In this document: positions 45,701-54,403 of the stretch, piece by piece
Position numbering within the stretch: the stretch's first letter is position 1
Layout of the letters: each line of letters begins with the position of its first letter
NCBI GenBank assembly: GCA_964371865.1
Contig: CAYJOR010000007.1
Coordinates: 10,922-74,921 of the forward strand
Direction: 5' to 3'
DNA length: 64,000 bases
Source: CAYJAZ01 sp964371865
GTDB lineage: Bacteria; Desulfobacterota; Desulfovibrionia; Desulfovibrionales; Desulfovibrionaceae
Made by a program: the position numbers and the translations under genes
The notes under the pieces: generated by a model
What the model saw: the letters and a program-made list of their open reading frames with translations, nothing else
Told to the model about the DNA's origin: nothing
The model's database searches: none

Positions 45701-46219
45701 AAATAATTTCAAAGATTCTAGACCTTTTTCTTTATTGTTAGAAATCATATAACTATCTAACAAACGTACATGCTCATCATAATGTGACCAAAAATTGAGT
45801 TTTTCAAAAGTTTCTTCTTCAATATCTAAGTCATCAATTTGATCTTCATTGAGTGTAAGTAAATAGTTGACTGTAGTTTCAAAAAGATATTTTAATTCGT
45901 TTGTATTATTTGGATAAAACGTTCTAGATAAAAAATCAGTTTTTCCGCTATCAAGAATAGCATTAAGAGTTTCATCTAAGGAAAATTTACTATCATCTAA
46001 AGCTTCAATGAAAATTTTTGCCTTTAAATCTTCACCAGTTTTATCTGATCTAATTGTAGAATTAGATAGTTCCACCCCATACTTATCTTCAAAAATATCA
46101 CGATACTTTTTAAGGATTAAAAGTGTTCCTTCAGAATCATTCATTGGAATAAAGGGTTTTGCGTATAAATCAGGTGAAACAAAACACAATAAAAAAGTGA
46201 GCAAAAGAGATTTTTTCAT
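42704..46219 (-). CDS. Exported ankyrin-repeat protein with shared C-terminal domain
   Basis: 1171 aa with a Sec signal peptide (MKKSLLLTFLLCFVSPDLYA). About 460 helical residues of unknown family follow, then ankyrin repeats from about 490 to 960 (units such as GDTPLIAASRTGKLEIIDLL). A Glu/Lys-rich linker (about 985-1035) leads to a terminal domain of roughly 135 residues (GVGIILDYDKDSISLNSF to YAVISQN). That domain, including GSWKTKDVKTSAMGV and RVTFFYKDGSR, recurs in the second ankyrin protein at 57301. Function unknown; ankyrins suggest protein binding in the periplasm or outside the cell. The ATG has a GGGAA site, and the gene is transcribed towards the cassette terminator. Confidence 0.85.
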   Translation of the reverse strand: MKKSLLLTFLLCFVSPDLYAKPFIPMNDSEGTLLILKKYRDIFEDKYGVELSNSTIRSDKTGEDLKAKIFIEALDDSKFSLDETLNAILDSGKTDFLSRTFYPNNTNELKYLFETTVNYLLTLNEDQIDDLDIEEETFEKLNFWSHYDEHVRLLDSYMISNNKEKGLESLKLFEKYNIADSLTIRQLLIKYFGLFGNEKDENAMAEIEQFLNVSSKNNYANLSSYDTSALISLYLYKKSHYPEYDITADNRSADSNILSIINAHHALYNPNSRILDTTVARDPFSMYVNLLYRRDFAKDAAEYDKFSKEISELEKLFTPNWEKEYVATKMLGSNSLSAVIFAYIAPKSEEIQNYITGKTPQQLEYTKKTDEYLALLNDLGKISFELKVTQDGKETGENRPIDLVSYNPSDNSIKALVLIDGNYEIFSGKVNLRPLASNFITISNSFSSVLRGNEIVLSLSDNGQFAPFTTRYSSIVANYNTAIDYDLAILIKEYIKGNKNALVEIDKQLTSPEKNNSLLVLASGLGSVELVKHALEKNSDVNTVALGDTPLIAASRTGKLEIIDLLLSNGADINKFNPIGHTPLLAAAINNQADAIKTLVDKGAKVDGVSSQEIKYSTSPIGMAAYRGNIEAAKTLLELGADVNQVSTSNETALLLAAYMNDFEMVKFLVENGADPTFRKNYSYITSFTKSKEIKDYIETERNIASENQNLAKNKKKLHSEFFKAVGDGDLQNVKRYLKLGLDINSKDFFYPPLAYAIQKKHTDIIEFLLNHKDITQKTKNSTLSIVAGSGTEEDILLLLQHGAQADSEATPPLDRAIFANKPKNIELLISKGFIPSKENQEIFNAVAFQDNKKLQELIENGADINARTESGRTPLMYAAHLANKELLDTLTNAGADIDAQTNDGSTAVIDLVQNNKSFLKSLELFINYYPNIMIKSNEGKSALDYLKALTRFKGDYPKALELLQEQAKKEIPPRIQPAPKVKEPVAEEIKEEVVTESSVQEENQETVKEETKEEIKETPKEEVKTEEKIQDARLVAPEGKKAGVGIILDYDKDSISLNSFVADKKNDSLLQVLAKHTSPLIALRVESIGGTAGSWKTKDVKTSAMGVLQLAQDGKIVNDQDAAFELDVTSPILLDIILQDNGALTDKKNRFRVTFFYKDGSRNYAVISQN

Positions 46220-46459
46220 TTAGATTTCCCAGTGGTTAAACGTTAAAATTTTTGGAATATTTTAGATTGATTTGGGTATGCTACAAAAATTATATATGAA
46301 AAAATAAACAAGTAACCTTAGATAGTTATGAGTTTTTTTATATATTGAGATATAGTAACTACATATAATCATTCTAAAAAAATAATAAAATCTATAACAA
46401 GAATATTGTAGTTTGTGCTATAATGTTTGTCAAGAGAAACACATTCTAAAGTACAGAAA

Positions 46460-47383
46460 TTAAGAAGAAGTAATTTCTAAATCACTCAATTTGTTTATAG
46501 ATTGAAGACTTTCTAATAAATAAACCATATGTTGATTTTGCAAACTTTCTTCAAGGTAACCAATATAATAATTAAGATTTGAAGGTTGTTTTTCCAATTC
46601 TATTTCTACAAGATCTCCTCTTTCTAGTTCTTTTGTAATAAGAGTTGAATTCATGAAAGCACCATATTCAGTGTTCATTACAAAGCTTTTATCAAAATTT
46701 GAACTCAAAACTGCAACAGATGGTGGTTTAGGTATATCATTTTCTATAAAGAAATTATGTATATGCCATGAAAAACTAGAATCGAGAGGTGAAAGGAGGA
46801 TTGGAGTTTTTTCTAAATCTTTAAGTTGAAGGTACTTTTTTTTAGCTAAAGGGTTCTTTGCTGACACAACAAAAGGTACTTCAAATTCAATAAATTTCTG
46901 AGATTTAATATCAGGGTATGAAAAATCGTTTGCTTTAATAAAACAAGAAATTTCTTTTTCTCTTAATTTATTTAATAGCTCGTCATAACTGCCATCTGCA
47001 AAAAGAATACGAACTTCAGGTAAGTGGAAATTTACATAATTATAAATTAAAGGAACAAGAACTTCACCTGGCGTAGAATTTATCGCAATAATTATTTTGT
47101 TTTCATTTTCATGTTGATATGAAAGGATTTTTTTATTAAAAACTTCAACATTATAAAATATTTTTTCAATTGTTGGTAAAAGGCTTTTGCCTTTTTCTGT
47201 GAGCTCAATACGAGTAACTTTCTTAACAAAAAGTTCAAATCCTATAAATTGTTCAAGATTTTTCACCTGTATACTTACAGCAGCAGCAGAAAGATTGAGG
47301 TAAGACGCAGCTTCCTTAAAACTTTGAAGTTTTGTTATAATATAAAAAGTATAAAGCTGATTTAAATTCACTTGAAAATTCAT
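46460..47383 (-). CDS. LysR-family transcriptional regulator
   Basis: 307 aa, typical length. The winged helix-turn-helix is at 1-65 (FKEAASYLNLSAAAVSIQVKNLEQFIGFELF). The remainder is a LysR substrate-binding domain starting around 93 (KIIIAINSTPGEVLVPLI). It is divergent from the TonB-dependent receptor gene with about 210 bp between the starts, so it probably controls the uptake operon and itself. The inducer is unknown. Using a LysR rather than Fur or an AraC regulator for iron-chelate uptake would be unusual, though a general Fur system could exist elsewhere. Confidence 0.9.
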   Translation of the reverse strand: MNFQVNLNQLYTFYIITKLQSFKEAASYLNLSAAAVSIQVKNLEQFIGFELFVKKVTRIELTEKGKSLLPTIEKIFYNVEVFNKKILSYQHENENKIIIAINSTPGEVLVPLIYNYVNFHLPEVRILFADGSYDELLNKLREKEISCFIKANDFSYPDIKSQKFIEFEVPFVVSAKNPLAKKKYLQLKDLEKTPILLSPLDSSFSWHIHNFFIENDIPKPPSVAVLSSNFDKSFVMNTEYGAFMNSTLITKELERGDLVEIELEKQPSNLNYYIGYLEESLQNQHMVYLLESLQSINKLSDLEITSS

Positions 47384-47502
47384 ATAAATAATCCTTTATT
47401 TAAGACTATCGTAAAAGTGCTTTTTTTGCAATATCAAAATTATATAAAAAAATCAATGAATTAGATGGTTGTGCGTCTGAAAAAAAATAAAGGAGTTAAA
47501 AA

Positions 47503-47520
47503 ATGAAAAACAATTGTTAA
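47503..47520 (+). other. Five-codon minigene with strong ribosome site
   Basis: ATG AAA AAC AAT TGT TAA (MKNNC) is preceded by AAAGGAG at good spacing. It lies in the leader between the regulator and receptor genes, 76 bp before the receptor ATG. A palindrome AACAATTGTT (47509-47518) overlaps it, so the same bases could be a protein-binding site. Translation is unproven. Confidence 0.3.
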
Positions 47521-47595
47521 AATAATTTATCTTTACAAAAAAAGTTTATGCTTGTAAACATTTTTGCATATATTAAACATAATAAGGGAAAGGAA

Positions 47596-49575
47596 ATGAA
47601 AACCAAGAATATTTTACTGTCGGCATCATTTTTGTTCTTATTTTCTCCATTGCTGTATAATGCGCATGCGGCAGAAGAAATTGAACAAATTACAACTATA
47701 AGCGCACCTGAAGTTGTCATTTCAGCAACAAGAACAGAACAATTAATTCAAGATGTTCCAAATGCTATGGAAGTTATTTCTGGCGAGGAAATTCAAAAAA
47801 TTGGTGCTCAAGACGTTATGGACGCTTTAAAAAGAGGTTATGGCGTAATCACAGAAGGAACAAGCGGTGGCTTGCAAATTCGTGGTGCCAGTGCAAAAGT
47901 GCTTATCAATGGCAGAGCACCTGTTTCATGGGGTAGTGCTAACGAAACAGTGCGCAGAACGCTAGACTTAATTCCTGCTGAAAATATTGAACGTATTGAA
48001 ATTTTGCGTGGGCCAGGCTCTGCTCTTTATGGTGACGGCTTGGGTGCTATTGTAAACATAATCACTAAAGAATCGAAAGAGCGTGAAACTACAGTTGGCT
48101 TTCTTATGGGGTCAGAAGATTATGCTATAACTGTAAGGCATGATACTGGCACAAGTAATAATTGGTCAAACGTTTTTGCAGCTGAATTTTACCGCTATTG
48201 GGGAGTTGAAGAAGATTACCTTTCACCTCGCAGTCAAAGAGATGGGACAGTAGACTATCATACAGAGCGCGAGTTTGGCAACGATCTTTACCTCAATAAC
48301 TCATTAGCATACACCTTTGAGCGTGGAAGCAAATTACAATTAGACACAAACTTTCTCTTTAAAGAAGCTCCTAGCGGTAGTAATGATAAAGATGAAAGCG
48401 TTATTGCAAACACCCTTAGTTATGAAGATTCTTGGGGAGACCACTTCTTCAATACAGCTATAAGCCATTCACAAAGCACGCGTGACACAAGTGATGGTAT
48501 GCAAAGATATTTGATTACTTCATTTGAAGCGCAAGATTCATGGTTCATCAATGATATGCACACCCTTACTTTTGGTACAAAAATGGAATGGGGTAGAGTT
48601 AATGGCGCAAGAGCAGAAAATGACGAGCGTGGTGACAGAACTACAGCAAGTTATGGTTTCTACCTTCAAGACGAAATTTCTTTATTTGACGAAAAACTTT
48701 ATATAGTTCCAGCTCTTCGTTATGACTATTACGATTCTTTTGGTAGCCATTTTTCACCTAAAATTGGTGCTACTTACGAATATATTCCTAACCATCGCTT
48801 TAAAGCAAGTTGGGGAACAAGCTATAGAGCACCAATCTTGAACGAACTTTATGGTTCATCAAGTGGTGGCTATGCTAGAGGGCTTGAATTTGTTGAAGGC
48901 GGTGTAACTTACGAAACAAGTTATGGTACAACGCTTCCTTCACCTAACTTACAACCGGAAACAAGCAATAGCTGGGAAGTGCGCTTTGAAGGTGACTTCG
49001 ATAATACAGAATTACTCAAAGGTCTTTCTTATGGTGTAGGTTATTTCCATACTGAATACCAAGATAAAATCAGCAGAGACTTCAATGATGTTGTAGGTTA
49101 TGGATTTGATGCTGATGGTGATGCTGTCGGTTATATTAAATATACAAATATTGGTAAAGCTAGATCTTCAGGTATTGAAGCTGAACTTCATTACAACTTC
49201 TTAGAATACTTCACTTTTGGAGTAAGATACACTTATCTTGATTCACGCGATACTCAAAATAATTATACTCTTGGCTCAGCAGCTTTCAACGAGTATCAAG
49301 CTAGTCTTGACTTCGATTATGCACCATGGGGAATATACGCTTCATTATGGGGTAATTACTATCAAAACTTCAAAGATGGCGAAGACTTTGAAGATGGTGT
49401 AGCAGAGCGTTTTGATTATTACAATCTAAGTTTCTCTATTTCTAAAGAATTTAGTAATGACCTTAGTGTTATCTTTGTTGCAAACAACTTCCTTCAAACA
49501 GCTAGACAAAATGATGTCTTTGATCACTATATTGATCCAACAGAATATAAACTTAGTTTCCAACTTAAGTTTTAG
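47596..49575 (+). CDS. TonB-dependent outer-membrane receptor
   Basis: 659 aa from the ATG at 47596 (AAGGAA site); the longer in-frame ORF from 47548 adds 16 residues before the signal peptide and is unlikely. A signal peptide (ends NAHAAEE) is followed by a TonB-box-like EVVISATRTEQLIQ. The plug domain (about 45-155) has VPNAMEVISGEEI, LQIRGASA and RIEILRGPGSALYGDGLGAI. The beta-barrel follows (such as YRAPILNELYG and NLQPETSNSWEVRFEG) and ends in an aromatic/basic strand (YKLSFQLKF). The ColI/FepA-like features fit a siderophore or haem receptor. Downstream binding-protein ABC genes support iron-chelate import; the exact ligand is unknown. Confidence 0.92.
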   Translation: MKTKNILLSASFLFLFSPLLYNAHAAEEIEQITTISAPEVVISATRTEQLIQDVPNAMEVISGEEIQKIGAQDVMDALKRGYGVITEGTSGGLQIRGASAKVLINGRAPVSWGSANETVRRTLDLIPAENIERIEILRGPGSALYGDGLGAIVNIITKESKERETTVGFLMGSEDYAITVRHDTGTSNNWSNVFAAEFYRYWGVEEDYLSPRSQRDGTVDYHTEREFGNDLYLNNSLAYTFERGSKLQLDTNFLFKEAPSGSNDKDESVIANTLSYEDSWGDHFFNTAISHSQSTRDTSDGMQRYLITSFEAQDSWFINDMHTLTFGTKMEWGRVNGARAENDERGDRTTASYGFYLQDEISLFDEKLYIVPALRYDYYDSFGSHFSPKIGATYEYIPNHRFKASWGTSYRAPILNELYGSSSGGYARGLEFVEGGVTYETSYGTTLPSPNLQPETSNSWEVRFEGDFDNTELLKGLSYGVGYFHTEYQDKISRDFNDVVGYGFDADGDAVGYIKYTNIGKARSSGIEAELHYNFLEYFTFGVRYTYLDSRDTQNNYTLGSAAFNEYQASLDFDYAPWGIYASLWGNYYQNFKDGEDFEDGVAERFDYYNLSFSISKEFSNDLSVIFVANNFLQTARQNDVFDHYIDPTEYKLSFQLKF

Positions 49576-49588
49576 TAACTGCTAACCT

Positions 49589-49631
49589 AAAAAAGAACCA
49601 TAGCTATATACACGTAGCTAAGGTTCTTTTT
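49589..49631 (+). terminator. Terminator after the receptor gene
   Basis: AAAAAAGAACCATAGCTA (49589-49606) pairs with TAGCTAAGGTTCTTTTT (49615-49631) around an 8-nt loop. It is a stable stem with a U-run, placed between receptor and binding-protein genes. It may attenuate read-through so that the receptor is made in excess. Confidence 0.8.
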
Positions 49632-49654
49632 GTTCACTATAATTAGGATATATC

Positions 49655-50596
49655 ATGAAAAAAGTTTTAACACTTTTCATATTGCCATTAGCCTTATCTC
49701 TCAATGCTTGTGCATTGGTAGAAAGTCCAAAAATGGTAACTTTACATACACGCACAGCAGATGATAAACAAATTATACATGTTGATGTGCCATATAAACC
49801 TCAAAGAATTGTTGCAAGCGACTATATAGCTGTTGACACTCTTAAATCTTGGGGAATGGAAGACATAATAGTTGGAATGGCAAAAGATTCTGATATTCCG
49901 GGTATTGAAGATCTGAAAACTAATAAAAATATAGCTGATTTAGGCGGATTGAAGTCTATTGATACTGCTCAAATAGCAAGCTTGAAGCCGGATCTCATCT
50001 ATGTAAGCGGGCGTGGTGCAAGTAAGTTTGACGAACTTTCAAAGATTGCGCCTACTATAATTCATCATGTTGATTATATGCCAACTGCATACAGCGATGT
50101 GAAAGAAATTAATGCTAATATGTCAAAAGTTTTTGGTGCAGAAGAGCTCTACGCAAAGCAATTTGCTGATTTTGATAAAAGAGTAGAAAAGCTTAATGAA
50201 CTGAGCGAAGGCAAAAGTGCTGTTATCATCAATATAGTGAAAAATAATGTGTATTTTATGGGTGATCATAGCAGAGTATCAATGATTACAAATTCATTTG
50301 GTTTTGAAAACTCAGCAAAAGATTTGAAAGAAAGACCAAAATCAAATGAAGTTTCACTTCAATTTATAGCAGATGCAAATCCTGATTATATCTTTGTTTT
50401 AAGCAAAGATCTTGCAATAGGAAGTGAAACAGCTGTTGATCCAAAAACTATCATTGAAGTTGAAGAGCTTGCTAAAACTAAAGCGTATAAAAACAATAAC
50501 ATTATATACTTAACACATCCTATTTGGTATCTTTCCGAGGGCGGTGTGAGCGCAACAGATATTATGATATCTGATGTTGAAAAAGCATTTAAATAA
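49655..50596 (+). CDS. Iron-chelate ABC transporter binding lipoprotein
   Basis: 313 aa with a lipobox (LNAC, Cys18). The fold is the TroA/FecB periplasmic-binding class: PQRIVASDYIAVDTLKSWG, then SLKPDLIYVSGR, and a late IIYLTHPIWYLSEGG. It should capture a ferric siderophore or related chelate for the downstream permeases. It shares organisation and motifs with the second binding protein at 53442 (both end with a PxxWYL(S/A)(E/D)GG element), so the locus has two related receptors. Lipid-anchored, unlike the other, which has a cleavable signal peptide. Confidence 0.87.
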   Translation: MKKVLTLFILPLALSLNACALVESPKMVTLHTRTADDKQIIHVDVPYKPQRIVASDYIAVDTLKSWGMEDIIVGMAKDSDIPGIEDLKTNKNIADLGGLKSIDTAQIASLKPDLIYVSGRGASKFDELSKIAPTIIHHVDYMPTAYSDVKEINANMSKVFGAEELYAKQFADFDKRVEKLNELSEGKSAVIINIVKNNVYFMGDHSRVSMITNSFGFENSAKDLKERPKSNEVSLQFIADANPDYIFVLSKDLAIGSETAVDPKTIIEVEELAKTKAYKNNNIIYLTHPIWYLSEGGVSATDIMISDVEKAFK

Positions 50597-50607
50597 TATA
50601 CAAAACA

Positions 50608-50649
50608 AATCTGAAGATTTTGTTTGTTATCTTATAAAATCTTCAGATT
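50608..50649 (+). promoter_or_regulatory. Perfect 14-bp hairpin between binding-protein and permease genes
   Basis: AATCTGAAGATTTT (50608-50621) and AAAATCTTCAGATT (50636-50649) are perfectly complementary around a 14-nt loop. There is no U-run after it, so it is more likely an mRNA stabiliser or attenuator that lowers permease expression than a full terminator. Confidence 0.6.
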
Positions 50650-50706
50650 AAGTTTCAAATTTAAAGGGGCACTGTTATTCTATCTTCCTATAAATATTCT
50701 TTAATA

Positions 50707-51690
50707 ATGCTTTTGATGATAATTGTTTTGTCAGTAGTTTCACTTTTTGTCGGTGTGATAGATCTCTCCTTTGACAAAATACTGGCAGGCGATTATCAGC
50801 AAGTAAGCATTTTATTCGTTTCGCGTTTCCCAAGACTTTTAGCTATTATTTGCACGGGCATTGGGATGAGTGTTGCAGGTTTAATCATGCAAAATTTATG
50901 TATGAATAAATTTGTTTCACCTACAACTGGTTCAACTGTTGCCTTTGCACAGCTTGGTATTTTAGTATCTTATATTATTTTTGCAGAGTCAACTCTTGTT
51001 ATAAAAACAATAATTGCCTTTATTTTTGCAGTGGGCGGGACATGGCTTTTTGTTTGGTTTACTCAAAGAATCCAATTTAAAGATATTATTATGGTGCCGT
51101 TAATCGGTATTATGTTTGGTTCTGTCGTGGGTGGGATAACAACTCACTTTGCTTATTCACACAACTTAATGCAGGTAATGACTTCTGTTATGGTTGGTGA
51201 TTTTTCGCTTATTATCAAAGGTAGATATGAGATTGTCTTTTTGGTAATACCTTTACTTGTAATTTCTTATCTATATGCTAACCACTTTAATATTGTTGGT
51301 ATGGGAAAAGATTTTTCCTCAAATCTTGGTTTGAGTTATCAAAAAATTCTTTTTATAGGTCTTACGATTGCAGCACTTATAACAGCAAGTATTGTTGTTA
51401 CTGTGGGCACTATTTCATACTTAGGGCTTATTGTACCAAATATCGTGGCTATGTTTAAAGGTGACAAAATGCGTAACAGTCTTTTAGATGTTTCGCTTTT
51501 TGGTGCTTTGTTTGTACTTATATGCGATATTTTGGGCAGAGTTTTGATTAGTCCTTACGAATTGCCTATTGATCTTATTTCGGGTGTATTTGGTTCTTTT
51601 ATCTTCTTAGTGCTTATGTTTAACCGTTTAAGCCCTAAAAAGCCGAAAAAATCGAAAGAACTTACTCCTGTATCTTGCTGTAAGTCATAA
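50707..51690 (+). CDS. Iron-chelate ABC transporter permease (FecCD family), first
   Basis: 327 aa, about nine hydrophobic segments. Family motifs include SRFPRLLAIICTGIGMSVAGLIMQ and GTISYLGLIVPNI near the end of the coupling region. The start is uncertain: the only nearby ribosome site (AAAGGGG, 50664) is 38 nt before the ATG at 50707 but suits an in-frame ATT at 50677, which would add ten residues. It pairs with the next permease to form the import channel. Similar two-permease systems are CeuBC and YclNO. Confidence 0.88.
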   Translation: MLLMIIVLSVVSLFVGVIDLSFDKILAGDYQQVSILFVSRFPRLLAIICTGIGMSVAGLIMQNLCMNKFVSPTTGSTVAFAQLGILVSYIIFAESTLVIKTIIAFIFAVGGTWLFVWFTQRIQFKDIIMVPLIGIMFGSVVGGITTHFAYSHNLMQVMTSVMVGDFSLIIKGRYEIVFLVIPLLVISYLYANHFNIVGMGKDFSSNLGLSYQKILFIGLTIAALITASIVVTVGTISYLGLIVPNIVAMFKGDKMRNSLLDVSLFGALFVLICDILGRVLISPYELPIDLISGVFGSFIFLVLMFNRLSPKKPKKSKELTPVSCCKS

Positions 51691-51703
51691 AGAGGAATAC
51701 TAT

Positions 51704-52663
51704 ATGCTTAAAAATATCTACATTAAAAAAATACTGATACTAAGCGTGCTTTCCTTGATATTTCTTCTTATCTATCAATTTATCTTTGTCGATATGAAAT
51801 ATTTTGACTACGCAATGTATATACGTACACCAAAATTATTTGGAATATTAGTAGCTTCCTTTTGCATTGGAACTGCGAGTATTGTTTTTCAGTCTATTAT
51901 CAATTCACGTATAGTTACACCTTGCCTACTTGGTATGAACTCGCTTTATATCTTGATTCATACTGCTTTTGCTTTTATTCTTGGTGTAAGTAGTGAATTT
52001 GTTTCAAATAAAAACATCACTTTTTTAGCTGATATTATTGTGATGTCTATCGCATCAACCCTCATCTATGGCTATTTATTTCGTAAAACAAAATATAATG
52101 TTCTTTATATCTTATTATCAGGAACAGTTATGGCAACGCTTTTTACGAGTATTTCAAATACGCTTATCCGTACAATGGACCCGAATGAATATGAAGTATT
52201 GTTAACAAGTCTTGTTGCGGGATTTTCACATGTAAATATGGATGTTTTGGGAATGGGTGTAGCGGTTATTGTTATCACTCTTATTGCCCTTTGGAAAGAA
52301 ATTCAGCTTTTAGATGTGATTACTTTAGGCAGAAATCAAGCGATAAATCTTGGCGTTGACTACGATAAAACAGTAATGAAACTCCTTTTAGGAGTGACAC
52401 TTTTTATCACGGTAGCAACTGCTTTAGTTGGTCCTATTTCCTTTTTAGGGCTTATTGTAGCTAACCTTTCACGCGAATTCATGAAAACCTATAAGCATAA
52501 TTATCTTATGTTTGCCTCTTTCCTATTTGGCGCTGTTATTTTATTTGGTGCACAAATTCTTATTGAGCATGTTTTTCATTTCAGCACAGTTATTTCAGTA
52601 TTTATCAACTTTTTTGGTGGAGTATATTTTCTCTACTTAATTATTAAAAATAAAGGTATCTAG
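51704..52663 (+). CDS. Iron-chelate ABC transporter permease (FecCD family), second
   Basis: 319 aa, polytopic inner-membrane protein of the FecCD family. Typical signatures are YIRTPKLFGILVASFCIGTASIVFQ near the start and TALVGPISFLGLIVANLSRE in the coupling region. A ribosome site (GAGGAA) precedes the ATG. Gap to the first permease is 13 bp and to the ATPase 3 bp, so all are co-translated. It forms the heterodimeric channel with its neighbour. Confidence 0.9.
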   Translation: MLKNIYIKKILILSVLSLIFLLIYQFIFVDMKYFDYAMYIRTPKLFGILVASFCIGTASIVFQSIINSRIVTPCLLGMNSLYILIHTAFAFILGVSSEFVSNKNITFLADIIVMSIASTLIYGYLFRKTKYNVLYILLSGTVMATLFTSISNTLIRTMDPNEYEVLLTSLVAGFSHVNMDVLGMGVAVIVITLIALWKEIQLLDVITLGRNQAINLGVDYDKTVMKLLLGVTLFITVATALVGPISFLGLIVANLSREFMKTYKHNYLMFASFLFGAVILFGAQILIEHVFHFSTVISVFINFFGGVYFLYLIIKNKGI

Positions 52664-52666
52664 CAA

Positions 52667-53419
52667 GTGGAAATTATAGCTTTAACAAAATACTACGCCG
52701 GAAAAAAGGTGGTAGATGAGGTTTCATTTACTTTGCCCAAAGGAAAGTTTACCTCTTTGATTGGTCCAAATGGTGCGGGTAAGTCAACAGTTCTTAATAT
52801 GATAACAAGACTTATCGAGCGTGACAGTGGCGAAATTCTTATTGAAGGCATAGACATTAAAAAATGGAATAGCAAAGAGCTTGCAAAGAAAATTGCTATT
52901 CTTTCGCAAACAAATAACTTTTCTATGAAAATTACTATTAGAGAGTTAGTTGCTTTTGGACGTTTCCCACACAGTGGCGGAAGACTTACAAAAGAAGATA
53001 ACGATAAAATTGAAGCAGCTATTAACTATATGGAATTAGAAGATATTGCAGATAAATTTATAGATGAAGTTTCCGGCGGGCAAAGACAAAGAGCTTGTAT
53101 AGCTATGGTTATAGCTCAAGATACTGAATATGTTTTTCTTGATGAACCTACAAATAATCTAGATATTTATCACTCATCTAATATGATGAAACTTCTGAGA
53201 AAATTATGCGATGACTTTGGAAAAACTATTATCCTAGTCTTGCATGAGATTAATTTTGCTTCAACTTATTCAGACTTTATAGGCGCATTCAAAGATGGAA
53301 AGCTTTATAAATTTGATACAGTCGATAATGTGATGACAGCTGAAACACTCAAAGCACTTTATAAAGTTGATTTTGAAATTCAGATGGTAAACGATAAACC
53401 TATTTCAATATTTTATTAA
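52667..53419 (+). CDS. Iron-chelate ABC transporter ATPase
   Basis: 250 aa from a GTG start. Walker A is GPNGAGKST (33-41), the signature is VSGGQRQRACIAM, and Walker B is YVFLDEPTNNLD followed by the H-loop (ILVLHEINFA). The SQTNNFSMKITIRELVAFGRFPHS segment is typical of the FepC/YclP class. It powers import through the two upstream permeases. Confidence 0.93.
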   Translation: MEIIALTKYYAGKKVVDEVSFTLPKGKFTSLIGPNGAGKSTVLNMITRLIERDSGEILIEGIDIKKWNSKELAKKIAILSQTNNFSMKITIRELVAFGRFPHSGGRLTKEDNDKIEAAINYMELEDIADKFIDEVSGGQRQRACIAMVIAQDTEYVFLDEPTNNLDIYHSSNMMKLLRKLCDDFGKTIILVLHEINFASTYSDFIGAFKDGKLYKFDTVDNVMTAETLKALYKVDFEIQMVNDKPISIFY

Positions 53420-53441
53420 TACTAAAACCTTAGGAGACAAG

Positions 53442-54389
53442 ATGAAATCCCTTTTAAAAAAATCCCTTATGACTCTATTGTCTGTAACAATCCTTTCACA
53501 AGCAAGCATTTCATTCGCTGAAACAATAACTATCAAAGCAACAAACGAGAAAAAACAAATTATTGATTTAGAAGTTCCAAAAAATCCAAAGAGAATTGTG
53601 GTGCTAAGTCCAACTGCTCTGGATATTCTTGATCATTTAGGTTTGTCTGATCGTGTAGTCGGCTTTACAAAAGAATTTGATTTGCCGGAACATCTTTTGA
53701 AGTATTCAAAATCAGATTCTATTACAAATGTAGGCACAATGAAAGAGCTTGATATGGAAGCAATTATGTCTTTAGAACCGGATCTTATTTTTTCAAGCGA
53801 TAGAACCGTTGCAAAATATAAAGAACTTTCTATGATTGCACCAACCGTGGCTTCTTATATTAATTATGAAAAAGGTTTTTATAACGGCTTTAAAGAAAAT
53901 GCTATTGTACACGCACAAATCTTTGGAAAAGAAAGTGAATTAAACAATATATTTACTGCTTATGAAGAAAGAATAGCAAATATGAAAGCAAAGTATGAGG
54001 GTAAAACTGCTATTTTAGGCATTTTCACAGGCGGAGCTTTTCATACATTAGGCAATAAAGGCAGAATTGCACTCATAAGCAATGACTTAGGTTTTGACAA
54101 TGTTACTGCGGACAAAAATGTAAATCACGGTAATATTTCCTCTTACGAACTTATTTTAGCTAAAAATCCTGAGTATGTATTTATCCTTGATAAAGACACA
54201 GCTGTTGGTAAAAAATCTACCGGAGCAAAAGAACTTATGGATAATGATATTGTAAAACAAACAAATGCACATAAAAACGGAAAAATAATCTATATTACTC
54301 CTCCTTCTGTTTGGTATCTTGCTGACGGTGGTTTAACTTCAATGGATATTATGCTCAAAAATATTGAAAGCATAGACAATAATAAATAG
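53442..54389 (+). CDS. Iron-chelate ABC transporter binding protein, second
   Basis: 315 aa, signal peptide ending ISFAE, good AGGAGA ribosome site. It has the FecB/CeuE-like fold: PKRIVVLSPTALDILDHLG, SLEPDLIFSSDR, KNPEYVFILDKDTAVG and PPSVWYLADGG. Its best resemblance is to CeuE/YclQ, which bind catecholate siderophores (enterobactin fragments, petrobactin). It may differ in ligand from the lipoprotein at 49655, so the same channel could take two chelates. Confidence 0.88.
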   Translation: MKSLLKKSLMTLLSVTILSQASISFAETITIKATNEKKQIIDLEVPKNPKRIVVLSPTALDILDHLGLSDRVVGFTKEFDLPEHLLKYSKSDSITNVGTMKELDMEAIMSLEPDLIFSSDRTVAKYKELSMIAPTVASYINYEKGFYNGFKENAIVHAQIFGKESELNNIFTAYEERIANMKAKYEGKTAILGIFTGGAFHTLGNKGRIALISNDLGFDNVTADKNVNHGNISSYELILAKNPEYVFILDKDTAVGKKSTGAKELMDNDIVKQTNAHKNGKIIYITPPSVWYLADGGLTSMDIMLKNIESIDNNK

Positions 54390-54403
54390 AGTTTATAAGG
54401 AAT

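Noticed and set aside
47500..47560. Possible Fur box upstream of the receptor
   Set aside because: The AT-rich palindrome AACAATTGTT does not fit the GATAATGATAATCATTATC consensus; only an unspecified operator is possible.
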